From NCBI RefSeq assembly GCF_000422905.1, contig NZ_AUGY01000064.1, positions 1 to 48,756 of the forward strand: DNA of 48,756 bases. The letters run 5' to 3'. Source of the stretch: Paenibacillus alginolyticus DSM 5050 = NBRC 15375. GTDB taxonomy: Bacteria > Bacillota > Bacilli > Paenibacillales > NBRC-103111. Shown one piece after another: positions 34,704 to 44,400 of the stretch (position 1 is its first letter; every line of letters begins with the position of its first letter). Both the position numbers and the translations under genes were made by a program. The notes below the pieces were generated by a model. It did not search any database. It had not been told where the DNA came from and saw only the letters and a list, made by a program, of their open reading frames with translations.

Positions 34704-35840
34704 ATGGGTATCCTGAATCCGCGTTTAGTTCACCAGATTTTCAGGGGCATTTGGGTGGCACTAATTATTATTGTAATCGGACTCGCTTTCTTCTATGTGA
34801 TTCCACTGATTTACCCATTTATTTTCGGCTGGATTCTAGCACTTATGCTTAATCCTCTTGTTAACTTCTTCCAATTCAAGTTGAAATTTCCGCGCTGGCT
34901 TGCGGTGACCCTGTCCATGATGTTATTTCTAGGTGCCATGGTTACGGCCATAACCTTACTGGTTGCGAATATAGTCGTAGAATTAGGCTCACTTGCGGAT
35001 TCCTTGCAGATTCAGATTAACTTGTGGGTGGAGCAATTCAATGTTTTCATTAATTCTACAGCTTTCCAGGATTGGATTGAACGTATTAATCAGTTTTTTG
35101 AAAATAACCCGAAATATCAAGAAACCGTCAACAACAATTTATCGTCGACAGCAGGCTCCATAGCAGACGTGAGCAAGTTCATTATTGGCTATGTATTTGA
35201 TACTTTGAAAAGATTGCTAACTTCTCTGCCGAATATCGCAACCATCACCATTATTGTTATGCTGGCTACCTTTTTCATTAGTAAAGATTGGTATCAACTT
35301 ATCAAACGGTATAAAGGAATCTTTTCCGATGTGATTGTGAAGACCACTCAATTGATTCGGACGGATTTACAAAAAGCATTGTTCGGCTACATGCGCGCTC
35401 AACTGATTCTTGTTTCGCTTACCGCTCTTGTGGTCATCATTGGCTTGCTGGTTTTGCGTGTTGACTATGCCATAACCATCGGTTTATTAACAGGCTTAGC
35501 TGATCTCATGCCTTATTTGGGGACAGGTGCTGTCATGGTGCCTTGGATTTTGTATGTTTTCTTTGCGCAAGGAGACTATTTTCTCGGAATTGGCCTCAGT
35601 GTGCTGTATGGCGTCATCGTCATTGCCAGACAGATCATGGAACCTAAAGTGCTCGCCTCCTCCGTCGGATTAGACCCTCTAGCTACATTAATCGCCATGT
35701 TCGTTGGATTACAACTTTTCGGACTACTTGGGCTTATTATTGGTCCTGTGACTCTCATCCTGATTTCAGCGTTCTATCGGGCAAAAATCTTTCATGATAC
35801 GGCGGCTTACATACAAAAAGGCTCGGTTCCTCCCAAATAA
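34704..35840 (+). CDS. ytvI: YtvI-type AI-2E-family membrane protein (sporulation)
   Basis: This 378-aa integral membrane protein belongs to the AI-2E/PerM family, with about seven to eight helices and the conserved end GLDPLATLIAMFVGLQLFG. The family's C-terminal half has LTGLADLMPYLGTGAVMVPW. In Bacillus ytvI sits beside fxsA and citZ and is annotated as a sporulation integral membrane protein; this placement is matched here apart from the inserted ppx-ppk pair. ACAAGGAGAG precedes the ATG. Its last codons form half of a terminator hairpin shared with fxsA. Its role in the spore membrane is inferred from the family. Confidence 0.88.
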   Translation: MGILNPRLVHQIFRGIWVALIIIVIGLAFFYVIPLIYPFIFGWILALMLNPLVNFFQFKLKFPRWLAVTLSMMLFLGAMVTAITLLVANIVVELGSLADSLQIQINLWVEQFNVFINSTAFQDWIERINQFFENNPKYQETVNNNLSSTAGSIADVSKFIIGYVFDTLKRLLTSLPNIATITIIVMLATFFISKDWYQLIKRYKGIFSDVIVKTTQLIRTDLQKALFGYMRAQLILVSLTALVVIIGLLVLRVDYAITIGLLTGLADLMPYLGTGAVMVPWILYVFFAQGDYFLGIGLSVLYGVIVIARQIMEPKVLASSVGLDPLATLIAMFVGLQLFGLLGLIIGPVTLILISAFYRAKIFHDTAAYIQKGSVPPK

Positions 35841-35864
35841 ACGGGGTGACCGAGCCTTTGTTCT
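35817..35864. terminator. Bidirectional terminator between ytvI and fxsA
   Basis: AAAGGCTCGGT pairs with ACCGAGCCTTT around a 21-base loop, with T-rich sequence beyond. The 5' arm overlaps the ytvI coding end. Confidence 0.85.
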
Positions 35865-36260
35865 CTATCTACGTTTGATGATATTGATTCCGCCTCTGCC
35901 GATTTGTTTTCGAATCAGTGCAAGCAGCATCACTTTGAAGATCGGTCTTGTGTAAGGCAAAACAAGTAGAAATCCGAAAATATCCGTGATGAATCCAGGC
36001 AAAATTAATAAAATGCCTCCAATGAAAATACAGATTCCATCTAACAAATGCTGCGTCGGCAATTGGCCTTGAGACCACTCAAACTTGGCATACTCCAGCA
36101 CTTTGCGTCCTTCTCGCTTGGCGAAATAGGCACCTAAGAAGCCGCTTATTATAATAAGCGCAAGTGTCGTCCAGCCGCCTATATAATGCCCCAATGTGAT
36201 CAGAAGCGTAATTTCTATGGCAGGTACTAGAATAAGAATAGCAAGAATGATACGAAACAT
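35865..36260 (-). CDS. fxsA: FxsA-family membrane protein
   Basis: This 131-aa protein with three membrane helices belongs to the FxsA family. LVPAIEITLLITLGHYIGGW, ISGFLGAYFAKREG and ILLILPGFITDIFGFLLVLP are its signatures. E. coli FxsA suppresses phage T7 exclusion by F plasmid, while its role in Firmicutes is unknown. It lies between ytvI and a thioesterase gene, 13 bp from the latter, and probably belongs to the same transcript as pyk. The ATG is preceded by GGGGC, a modest ribosome site. Confidence 0.9.
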   Translation of the reverse strand: MFRIILAILILVPAIEITLLITLGHYIGGWTTLALIIISGFLGAYFAKREGRKVLEYAKFEWSQGQLPTQHLLDGICIFIGGILLILPGFITDIFGFLLVLPYTRPIFKVMLLALIRKQIGRGGINIIKRR

Positions 36261-36273
36261 AAGCTCAGCCCCT

Positions 36274-36738
36274 TCAAGAATACTTAGCTAACAGCTGCCA
36301 TAATTCTGGCGCTTCCTTCTCTATACGTATTGGCTTCCAAGAAGGATTCACCCAAACGTGACGAGTTTCTCCGGTCACAAGTAATTCCCCGGTAGGTTGT
36401 GCAGCCGAATTTGCGGTGAGAGCCATCATTTCTTCTGAAACTTTACGGATTTCATAAGCAAAATGGAGACGAACACTGCTCATATCAATCACTCGCGTGT
36501 TCACGCATACCAAGTCATCGTAGCGAGCGGGCTTTTTGAACTTAAGTTCTGCTTCAACAAGCGGCAGCAATAGTCCCTTCTCCTCAATCCGCCGGTATGG
36601 GTAACCAAGCTCCCTAATAAGTTCAGTCCGCCCCATCTCGAACCACGTTAGATAGTTGGCATGGTACACAACCCCCATTTGATCCGTTTCTTCATATCTC
36701 ACACGAAACTGATGCTGATGCCAGCGCTCCTGATTCAT
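36274..36738 (-). CDS. Hotdog-fold acyl-CoA thioesterase, YbgC-like
   Basis: This 154-aa 4HBT-family thioesterase has the hallmark VRYEETDQMGVVYHANYLTW, with the catalytic Asp and the YHANYL signature. The helix that follows is MGRTELIRELGYPYR. It hydrolyses acyl-CoA or acyl-ACP thioesters in the cytoplasm. I chose the ATG at 36738; GGAGG lies 11 bases before it, and the frame opens 8 codons earlier at a TTG that overlaps it. It precedes fxsA by 13 bp. The substrate chain length cannot be seen. Confidence 0.88.
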   Translation of the reverse strand: MNQERWHQHQFRVRYEETDQMGVVYHANYLTWFEMGRTELIRELGYPYRRIEEKGLLLPLVEAELKFKKPARYDDLVCVNTRVIDMSSVRLHFAYEIRKVSEEMMALTANSAAQPTGELLVTGETRHVWVNPSWKPIRIEKEAPELWQLLAKYS

Positions 36739-36852
36739 GATGATGTACGCCTCCAGTAACAAATTCTTAGATCAATTATAACACAGCTAGGACTAGGGAT
36801 GGGTAATGCTGATGGTGCTCAGGGATTGGAAGGAATGACGTTATAGCAGAAA

Positions 36853-36894
36853 ATAAAAAAGAGTGAAGCCGAGACTAATCTCGCTTCACTCTTT
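36853..36894 (-). terminator. Terminator of the accD-accA-pyk transcript
   Basis: On the minus strand AAAGAGTGAAGCGAGA pairs with TCTCGGCTTCACTCTTT, followed by TTTTTATTTTC. It lies 8 bases past the pyk stop. Confidence 0.95.
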
Positions 36895-36901
36895 GCTATA
36901 C

Positions 36902-38656
36902 CTACAGAACGCTCGCTTGACCAGAGTAGATAACGCCAACTTCTGGATAGATCGAAACTTCTGTGCCGTCTTTGATTAATTCTACTGCGTTCTCAACGCC
37001 AACAATGACCGGAATTCCAAGGCTTAAAGCGACTACTGCCGCATGGGAGGTAATTCCGCCTACTTCGGTAATCAACGCTGAAGCTCTTTGTACAGCTGAC
37101 ATATATTCTTTGTCCGTCGATACCGTTACAAGTACAGCACCGTCTACCATCTTCGCATTCGCTTCTTCTGGTGTGCGAGCCGTTACAACGATACCCGTTG
37201 CTGTTTGCATGCCGATACCCGTTCCTTTGGCAATCATCTCACCTACGTGATGAACCTTGATCAAGTTCGTTGTTCCGGAGCGTCCAACAGGTACACCTGC
37301 CGTAATGACAACGATATCCCCTAGAGATACGATACCTGTTTTGATGCTGCTCTCTACCGCAAGGTTGAACAGCTCGTCCGTCGTTTTTGCTTGCACGCCC
37401 ATCACCGGAATAACACCCCATACGAGGGATAAGCGGCGAATGACTTGCTCGCTAGGCGTAACGGCGATGATTGGAGATTTCGGACGGTATTTGGATACCA
37501 TTCTTGCTGTATATCCACTTTCCGTAGCTGTTAAAATCGCCTTCGCACCCAACTCCAAAGCTGAGTTAGCTACTGCTTGAGAAATCGCTTCGGTTACAGT
37601 AACTTGTTGCGCTTGCGCTTGACGAAGGAAAATTTCTTTATATTCCAAAGCTGCTTCCGCACGCTCAGCAATACGAGCCATCGTTTGCACGGACTCAATT
37701 GGATACTTACCAGCAGCCGTTTCACCAGACAACATCACAGCATCCGTTCCGTCGAACACCGCATTGGCTACGTCACTTGCTTCTGCACGTGTTGGACGCG
37801 GGTTACGCTGCATGGAGTCGAGCATCATCGTTGCCGTAATAACCGGCTTACCTACGATGTTACATTTTTTGATCATCGATTTTTGGACAACTGGAACATC
37901 TTCAGCTGGAATTTCAACGCCAAGATCCCCACGAGCAACCATCAGACCATCGGATACTTCAAGGATTTCGTCTAAGTTGTCAACGCCCTCTTGGTTTTCG
38001 ATTTTACTAATGATTTGAATGTGCGAAGCATTATGTCTTTCCAACAATTCACGAATTTCCATAACGTCACTTGCTTTACGTACGAAAGAAGCCGCGATGA
38101 AATCTACGCCTTGCTCGATTCCGAAGACGATGTCATTCGCATCCTTCTCCGTGATCCCTGGAAGACTGATTTTCACACCTGGCACGTTTACGCCTTTTTT
38201 ACTTTTAATCGTTCCGCCATTGACAATGCGGCACTCGATTTCTGTTCCACGAATATCAACAACCGAAAGACCAATTAAACCATCATCGATTAGAATGGTA
38301 GATCCAACAGCAACGTCACGCGGCAGATTCGAATAGGTAACTGAGATGCGATCTACATCGCCCAAGATTTCTTCTGTTGTCAAAATGATGTGCTTGTCCT
38401 GAACAAGCTCAATCGGCTCTTCTTTCAATTTTCCCGTACGAATTTCCGGTCCTTTGGTATCAAGCAAAATAGCAGCTACTTTGCCTGTCTCAGCGGATGC
38501 TGCGCGAAGGTTGCGGATACGTGCGCCGTGCTCCTCAAAATCTCCGTGGGAGAAGTTAAGACGGGCAACATTCATTCCCGCTTCTAGAAGCTTTTTCAAA
38601 TTCTCTTGTGATTCGCTTGCAGGTCCTATGGTACAGACAATTTTCGTTTTACGCAT
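36902..38656 (-). CDS. pyk: Pyruvate kinase with C-terminal PEP-utiliser domain
   Basis: This 584-aa glycolytic enzyme makes pyruvate and ATP from phosphoenolpyruvate. The catalytic barrel has KIVCTIGPAS, ARLNFSHGDFEEH, LLDTKGPEIRTG, the metal-site segment MVARGDLGVEIP and VMLSGETAAGKYP. The C-terminal ~110 aa add the mobile PEP-synthase-like domain seen in Bacillus pyruvate kinases (GGITSHAAVVALSLGIPVIVG), explaining the length. The start overlaps the accA stop by 8 bases (ATGCGTAA), so translation is coupled to accA. In Bacillus pfkA lies between accA and pyk; here it is absent. Confidence 0.97.
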   Translation of the reverse strand: MRKTKIVCTIGPASESQENLKKLLEAGMNVARLNFSHGDFEEHGARIRNLRAASAETGKVAAILLDTKGPEIRTGKLKEEPIELVQDKHIILTTEEILGDVDRISVTYSNLPRDVAVGSTILIDDGLIGLSVVDIRGTEIECRIVNGGTIKSKKGVNVPGVKISLPGITEKDANDIVFGIEQGVDFIAASFVRKASDVMEIRELLERHNASHIQIISKIENQEGVDNLDEILEVSDGLMVARGDLGVEIPAEDVPVVQKSMIKKCNIVGKPVITATMMLDSMQRNPRPTRAEASDVANAVFDGTDAVMLSGETAAGKYPIESVQTMARIAERAEAALEYKEIFLRQAQAQQVTVTEAISQAVANSALELGAKAILTATESGYTARMVSKYRPKSPIIAVTPSEQVIRRLSLVWGVIPVMGVQAKTTDELFNLAVESSIKTGIVSLGDIVVITAGVPVGRSGTTNLIKVHHVGEMIAKGTGIGMQTATGIVVTARTPEEANAKMVDGAVLVTVSTDKEYMSAVQRASALITEVGGITSHAAVVALSLGIPVIVGVENAVELIKDGTEVSIYPEVGVIYSGQASVL

Positions 38657-39623
38657 GGTTTCCCTCCTGAGTGAATGTGAACCGGCCGATCTCTCTAAAT
38701 TTGCGGTAACGGTCCTCGAGCAGCTCCTGTTCGTTCATACTTAGCAAATGCTGAAGCTGTTCCCAGATAGCTGTCTTGATCAATTCTGCTTGTGCGGCTA
38801 AATCCCGGTGTGCGCCACCTTTAGGCTCTGGAATAATACCGTCGATCACCTTAAGATCCAGGATATGATCCGCTGTAATTTTCATAGCCTCTGCCGCGTG
38901 TAAAGCTTTGGAAGCATCTTTATATAAGATGGAAGCCGCGCCTTCGGGACTAATAACCGAATAGATAGCATTCTCCAACATTAATACCTTGTTACCTACA
39001 CCTAACGCGAGTGCGCCGCCGCTGCCGCCTTCTCCAATAACAATACAGATGATCGGCACACGAAAAGAGGCCATTTCCAGTAAATTTCTGGCAATCGCTT
39101 CTCCTTGGCCGCGCTCTTCTGCAGCATTCCCAGGGAATGCCCCCTTGGTATCAATAAACGTCACAATAGGACGATTAAACTTGTTCGCTTGACGCATCAA
39201 CCGAAGCGCTTTACGGAAGCCTTCCGGATGCGGACAACCGAAGTTACGAGCAATATTGTCCTTCGTGTCTTTCCCTTTTTGATGACCGACAACCGTAACT
39301 GGAATGCCGTTCAACTTCGCTAATCCACCTACAATCGCAAGATCATCCCCGTATAGGCGATCGCCATGAAACTCTATGAAATCCGTAAAAATGGTGCCAA
39401 TATAATCAATCGTTGTAGGCCTTTGCGGATGGCGAGCCAACTGCATTTTCTCAGCAGAAGACATATTCGCATAAAGCTCATTTTCGAGTTCAACATATCT
39501 TTCTTCCAAACGGCGGATTTCCTCTGAAAAGTCAATTTTCTTCTCCGCGCCAAAAGCACGCAGTTCCGCAATCTTCTTCTTTAGTTCCGCCAGTGGCTGT
39601 TCAAACGGCATTTCACCCGCCAT
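38649..39623 (-). CDS. accA: Acetyl-CoA carboxylase carboxyltransferase subunit alpha
   Basis: This 324-aa subunit of the carboxyltransferase forms malonyl-CoA with AccD, the first step of fatty acid synthesis. Conserved stretches are LARHPQRPTTIDYI, DRLYGDDLAIVGGLA, GCPHPEGFRKALRLM, TKGAFPGNAAEERGQ and GEGGSGGALALGVGN. Length is typical. Its start overlaps the accD stop by 11 bases, and its stop overlaps the pyk start, so the three are translated in a chain. GGAGG-like GGGGGAGGCG precedes the ATG. Confidence 0.97.
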   Translation of the reverse strand: MAGEMPFEQPLAELKKKIAELRAFGAEKKIDFSEEIRRLEERYVELENELYANMSSAEKMQLARHPQRPTTIDYIGTIFTDFIEFHGDRLYGDDLAIVGGLAKLNGIPVTVVGHQKGKDTKDNIARNFGCPHPEGFRKALRLMRQANKFNRPIVTFIDTKGAFPGNAAEERGQGEAIARNLLEMASFRVPIICIVIGEGGSGGALALGVGNKVLMLENAIYSVISPEGAASILYKDASKALHAAEAMKITADHILDLKVIDGIIPEPKGGAHRDLAAQAELIKTAIWEQLQHLLSMNEQELLEDRYRKFREIGRFTFTQEGNHA

Positions 39624-40479
39624 AAGTCGCCTCCCCCTTCACTCCGTGCATGTCCAGCAGCTTGATTAACGTAGGCCTCATATCTTTGCGGCTCACGACC
39701 TTGTCGAGCTGACCATGCTCGAGATTGAATTCAGATGTCTGGAAATTGTCCGGCAGCTTCTGTTTAATCGTTTGTTCAATAACACGGCGGCCTGTAAATC
39801 CAAAAGGTGCTGCCGGCTCAGCAATGATAATATCGCCTAGCATCGCAAAACTTGCAGAGACGCCGCCGAAAGTCGGATCTGTAATAATAGAAATAAACAA
39901 TCCGCCTTCCGCACTGAACTTAGACAAAGCAGCGCTTGTCTTCGCCATTTGCATCAAGCTTAGAATACTTTCTTGCATACGAGCTCCACCTGATGTGGAG
40001 TAGATGATAATCGGAACTTTCTTTTGAGTTGCAGCTTCGATCGCTCTGGTTATTTTTTCCCCAACAACGGAACCTAGTGATCCACCCATGAAGTCAAAAC
40101 TCATAGCCGCAACAATAACCGGATAGCCACCAATCGTACCTTCCCCGGTCATAATTGCATCCTGTAATTTCGTTGTGCTCTTCGCTTTATCCAATTTCTC
40201 TGCGTAATCAGGGAACTCCAAAGGATCCTCAGAGATCATATCTGCGTCGTATTCCAAAATCTGACCTTCATCGAGCGTGATCTGGAGACGTTCGGGCGCG
40301 CTTAAACGATAATGATAGCCACAAGCTGTACAGACTTTTAGATTTTTCTCAAGCTCTTTGCTTGTTTGGATCGTACCGCATTTCGGGCATTTATTCATTA
40401 AACCTTCGGGAATATCCCGTTTTGTTTTCTCGGAAGGGATCGTTGCATACTTACGCTTTTGAAATAAATCTTTTAGCAC
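39613..40479 (-). CDS. accD: Acetyl-CoA carboxylase carboxyltransferase subunit beta
   Basis: This 288-aa partner of AccA has an N-terminal zinc ribbon (CPKCGTIQTS and CTACGYHYR, residues ~31-55) and a crotonase-like carboxyltransferase domain. MSFDFMGGSLGSVVGEKI and YSTSGGARMQESI form the oxyanion segments, and LGDIIIAEPAAPFGFTGRRV is the family's acyl-CoA site. It is first of the accD-accA-pyk chain. A modest AGAGG precedes the ATG. Confidence 0.97.
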   Translation of the reverse strand: MLKDLFQKRKYATIPSEKTKRDIPEGLMNKCPKCGTIQTSKELEKNLKVCTACGYHYRLSAPERLQITLDEGQILEYDADMISEDPLEFPDYAEKLDKAKSTTKLQDAIMTGEGTIGGYPVIVAAMSFDFMGGSLGSVVGEKITRAIEAATQKKVPIIIYSTSGGARMQESILSLMQMAKTSAALSKFSAEGGLFISIITDPTFGGVSASFAMLGDIIIAEPAAPFGFTGRRVIEQTIKQKLPDNFQTSEFNLEHGQLDKVVSRKDMRPTLIKLLDMHGVKGEATYGG

Positions 40480-40546
40480 ATTTCCACCTCTACTTGGCTA
40501 TTATCTTGAACTTCTGACAAGCCACGTTACTTGCTTCTACTTTTCA

Positions 40547-40735
40547 TTATCTATGTAAAATAGAATTGAGCACTTCCTGTACTTCTTCAACTTCGCCTTC
40601 GGGTACGACGATTTCGAACTGATTTTTGGATAAGGAGATACCCCGAACTTGTACGAGAAATCCTTCTTCCGTCAGCCTCTGTTTAATCCGCTCTGCAATC
40701 TTCGCGGTAGGAGCTATGTATATCACCGTCCACAT
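40547..40735 (-). CDS. Small conserved protein of unknown function
   Basis: This 62-aa soluble protein (WTVIYIAPTAKIAERIKQRL at the start) has an alpha/beta pattern. EEGFLVQVRGISLSKNQFEIVVPEGEVEEVQEVL is split into a strand pair and a final helix. The shape recalls small DUF2007-like signal-transducing proteins, but the match is weak. I chose the ATG at 40735, which has AGGAGG ten bases ahead; the frame opens nine codons earlier. It lies just upstream of accD in the same direction, so it may share the transcript. Confidence 0.65.
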   Translation of the reverse strand: MWTVIYIAPTAKIAERIKQRLTEEGFLVQVRGISLSKNQFEIVVPEGEVEEVQEVLNSILHR

Positions 40736-40879
40736 GAAAAAAAAACCTCCTATGACGTGCAACTACATGGATTAGGGCAAGTTAGCAACGATGATAATTA
40801 ACATCCTACATAAGCATAGGCGCACACAATGGAATAATGATATCATAATTTCTCTTTTTCCCGCAACAGAGCACGTTCA

Positions 40880-40921
40880 TGAAAAAAAGTGAAGTCTGAA
40901 CTTTTTTGAGCTAGTCCAGAC
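40880..40921 (-). terminator. Terminator of the dnaE-yutG-like transcript
   Basis: On the minus strand GTCTGGACT pairs with AGTTCAGAC (one G-U pair), followed by TTCACTTTTTTTC. The 5' arm overlaps the end of the YutG-like gene. Confidence 0.82.
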
Positions 40922-41411
40922 GCAATTTACTGCTATAATCAGGCGCATGCTCATTCTGATGAGCGATTCTGGCAGAAGCGGCAGCCGCTAAACCACAGAT
41001 CAAATCATCCAGAAAAACATGTACAGAACTTTTATCATCATTTAATGTTCGGATAATACCCATTTTTTCCTTATCTAAATAGCCAAAGCTAGTTAAGCCA
41101 ATCATCCCATAGACATGAACAATACCTAGGGCCAGAGTTTCATCAACGCCGAACAGGGGCTCATCTGCTTCAAGAATCGACTGCAAAGGCTCGGGCAACA
41201 GCTTCTTCTCTGCCAATTCATCAAGAGCAATGCCCGTATATAGCGTATACTGCACTTCCCGCTTGGCGAGAACAGCCAGCACACTCTCGATACACTCTTC
41301 TTGCAAAAGTTGATCATTATAGGGCTTTTGCAGTTTGAACACAATTTCAGAGATCTGCTCTACCGTTACACCACGTTTTTGAAGCAACTGGATCATATGT
41401 TGTTCGGTCAT
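40911..41411 (-). CDS. YutG/PgpA-like protein
   Basis: This 166-aa protein is similar to Bacillus YutG, of the phosphatidylglycerophosphatase A family. TGIALDELAEKKLLPEPLQ, DETLALGIVHVYGMIGLTSFGYLDKEK (core LTSFGYLDK) and HVFLDDLICGLAAAASARIA are its conserved parts. The late Asp pair (FLDDL) is the likely metal site. True PgpA acts on phosphatidylglycerophosphate at the membrane; whether this short soluble form does so is uncertain. The ATG at 41411 follows AGGAGG. It lies 71 bp after dnaE and is probably cotranscribed with it. Confidence 0.8.
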   Translation of the reverse strand: MTEQHMIQLLQKRGVTVEQISEIVFKLQKPYNDQLLQEECIESVLAVLAKREVQYTLYTGIALDELAEKKLLPEPLQSILEADEPLFGVDETLALGIVHVYGMIGLTSFGYLDKEKMGIIRTLNDDKSSVHVFLDDLICGLAAAASARIAHQNEHAPDYSSKLRLD

Positions 41412-41482
41412 AAGTCTCCTCCTACGCATGTATTAAGCCCCTGAAATGCCGGGTTCCTATTCATATGCGGAGGATGCCATCT

Positions 41483-44400
41483 TTATTTCACTCTGACCGA
41501 ATCTTTACCCATGATGGTCTCAATCATACGGAACAAATCCTTCGAAGGATCGACCAAATATTGGTCGCTCAGGGCCAAGAGCTTGTTGCTGCTTTCGTAG
41601 AAAAGCGCAACCGCGAGCTGGCCCTTATGCAGCTTCAGCAGCGCCTTAAGCTGCAGCAGCTTATCCGGCTGCTCGCAGTCAGCCGAGATCTTGACGAACA
41701 CCCGCTGCGCCTTCGGCTCCGCAGCGTTCCCGCGCGCCGGCTGCGCCGAAGCGCGGGACTCCTGGCGGCCCGCCGCAGGGGCCGCCTGTGTGACAGCGGC
41801 GGCGCTGCGTGCGCCGCCTGAGCTGGCAGCCGCGCGCGCAGGCCGATCGCTGACTACGTCAACGGATCGCCTATGCGCCCCTGGCTGCCGGCGAAGCCGC
41901 TGGACACCCGCAGGGTCGTCCAGCGCGACAAGCTGCTCCGCGAGCAGCTTGGGCGGGTCCTCGTCCTGAAGCTGCAGCTTCGCCCGGACGAGGACGAGTC
42001 TGCCCTTCTGCACGAGCGGAGCCGCATTCTTCCAGGTCTCGGGGAACAATACCACCTCGACCTTATCGATGCGATCCTCCAGCTCCATGAACGCCATCGG
42101 CTGCCCCTTCTTCGTGACGATCGTCTTATTGGAGAGGATCATCCCGGCTACAAGAACCTCGCTGTTATCTGGCAGCTCGGCTAATTGATGAAGCATAACC
42201 GCTTCCATCTCACCCAGCTGCTCCGCATAGGCATCAAGCGGATGTCCAGATATATACATGCCGAGAAGTTCCTTCTCGAGCTCCAATTGTTTGCTCTGCG
42301 GCATCGGAGGTATGTTCGGAACCTCGACCTCCCAGTTAGGTTCTTCCACAAATCCGAAGAGGTGAAGCTGCAGATCGTCCCGTTCCTTGCGCCATTTGGT
42401 TGCAGAGGCGATGGTTTCATCGAGAATAGCCATCAGCTGAGCGCGATGCCCGCCTAGAGTGTCAAAGGCTCCACCTTGAATGAGCGATTCAATTACTCGC
42501 TTATTACATACGCGCAAATCAACTCGTCGGCAGAAATCAAGCAAGCTTTCGAACTGTGATTTTTTTCTCTCATTAAGAATAGCATCGATTGCTTGAGTGC
42601 CTACATTCTTAATAGCAGCAAGTCCGAAGCGGATCGCCCCGGCTGCTGGGTCCGGTGTAAATACCGTTCCGCTGCCATTAACATCAGGCGGCAGCACAGC
42701 CAATTTCACCCGCCGGCATTCATCCACATATTCAGCTACCTTCCTATGATTCCCCATGACAGCCGTTAACATAGAGGCCATAAAATAAATCGGATAGTGC
42801 GCCTTTAAATAAGCCGTTTGGAAGGCAAGTACCCCATATGCCGTTGCATGCGCACGCGGGAAACCATAATCGGCAAAACGCACGATCATATCATACACAT
42901 GATTAGCCTCATCGGCGTTAAAGCCTTGACGTAAGCTGCCCGAAACGAAATGTGCCCGTTCTTCATCCAGCACTTCCCGCTTCTTCTTGGACACCGCTCG
43001 TCTTAACAAATCTGCTTCGCCTAAGCTGAAACCTGCCATTGATGAGGCAATTTGCATAATTTGCTCTTGGTAAACGATAATGCCGTACGTATCCCGAAGG
43101 ATAGGTTCTAACGTTGGGTGTGGATAGACGACTTCCATCTGTCCGTGTTTCCCATAAATGTACTTAGGTATAAACTCCATCGGACCTGGACGGTACAAGG
43201 CCACAACGGAAATAATATCTTCAAACACAGAAGGCTTCAAATCCTTCAGCACTTTGCGACAACCTGTGGACTCCAACTGGAAGACGCCTGTCGTTTCTCC
43301 CTTACTGAGCATCCCGTAGGTTAAAGCATCCTCGTCCATATCCAGCTTATCAAAGTCGAGACGTACGCCTTCCATTTGCTCGATCCATGCGACTGATCGT
43401 TCGATAATAGACAGTGTGCGCAAGCCGAGGAAATCCATCTTCAACAGACCGATGGCCTCCAAATGCTCCATCGTATACTGAGTAAGAGCTGTCTGAGCCG
43501 TGCCTTCCTGGAGAGGGACATACTGCGTTAAAGGTTCTCTGGAAATGACAACCCCTGCAGCATGCGTTGAAGCATGGCGCGGCATGCCTTCAACACGCAT
43601 CGCCATTTCAAGCAACTCCGCCGTCTTCGGCTGTCTGGCGACCAGCCCCTTTAAATCAGAGCTAACCTGCAGTGCTTCCGATAAGGTCATCCCTAATTGA
43701 TTCGGTATCGCCTTGGCCGCACGGTCAACATCCCCATAGGGGACATTTAATACGCGTCCAACATCCCTAACCGCAGCTTTGGCCGCCATCGTCCCGAAGG
43801 TAATAATTTGCGCGACATGCTCGTGCCCATATTTGGCAACTACATAATCAATGACTTCATCTCGGCGTTCATCGCTAAAATCGATATCAATATCCGGCAT
43901 CGTAATCCGCTCTGGGTTAAGAAAACGTTCAAACAGCAGCTTATATTTAAGCGGATCCACATTCGTAATACGCAGTACATAAGCCACTAGACTTCCAGCA
44001 GAAGATCCCCTGCCCGGTCCAGTCATGATACTCTTTTCGTGCGCAAACCGAATAAAATCCCATACGATCAAGAAGTAATCGGAAAAACCCATTTTCTCAA
44101 TGACACTGAGCTCATAAGCTAGACGTTCTTCTGCTTGCCGCCGCAGCGGTGAATCCGCAGTATGCCACTCAGCTTTAGCAGAGTAACGTTGTTCCAGCCC
44201 TTGCACACAGAGCTCTCGCAAATATTCTCCGGCTGTGAGGTGCTCTGGAATCGGACGAAAGCTAGGCAAAATCGATTTACCGAACGTAAGTTCTAGTTCA
44301 CAGCGTGAAGCTACAACGCTCGTATTCGTAAGCGCTTCGGGGACATGGACGAATAAACGTCTCATCTCCTCCTCGCTTTTCAAAAACATCTGACTTGTCC

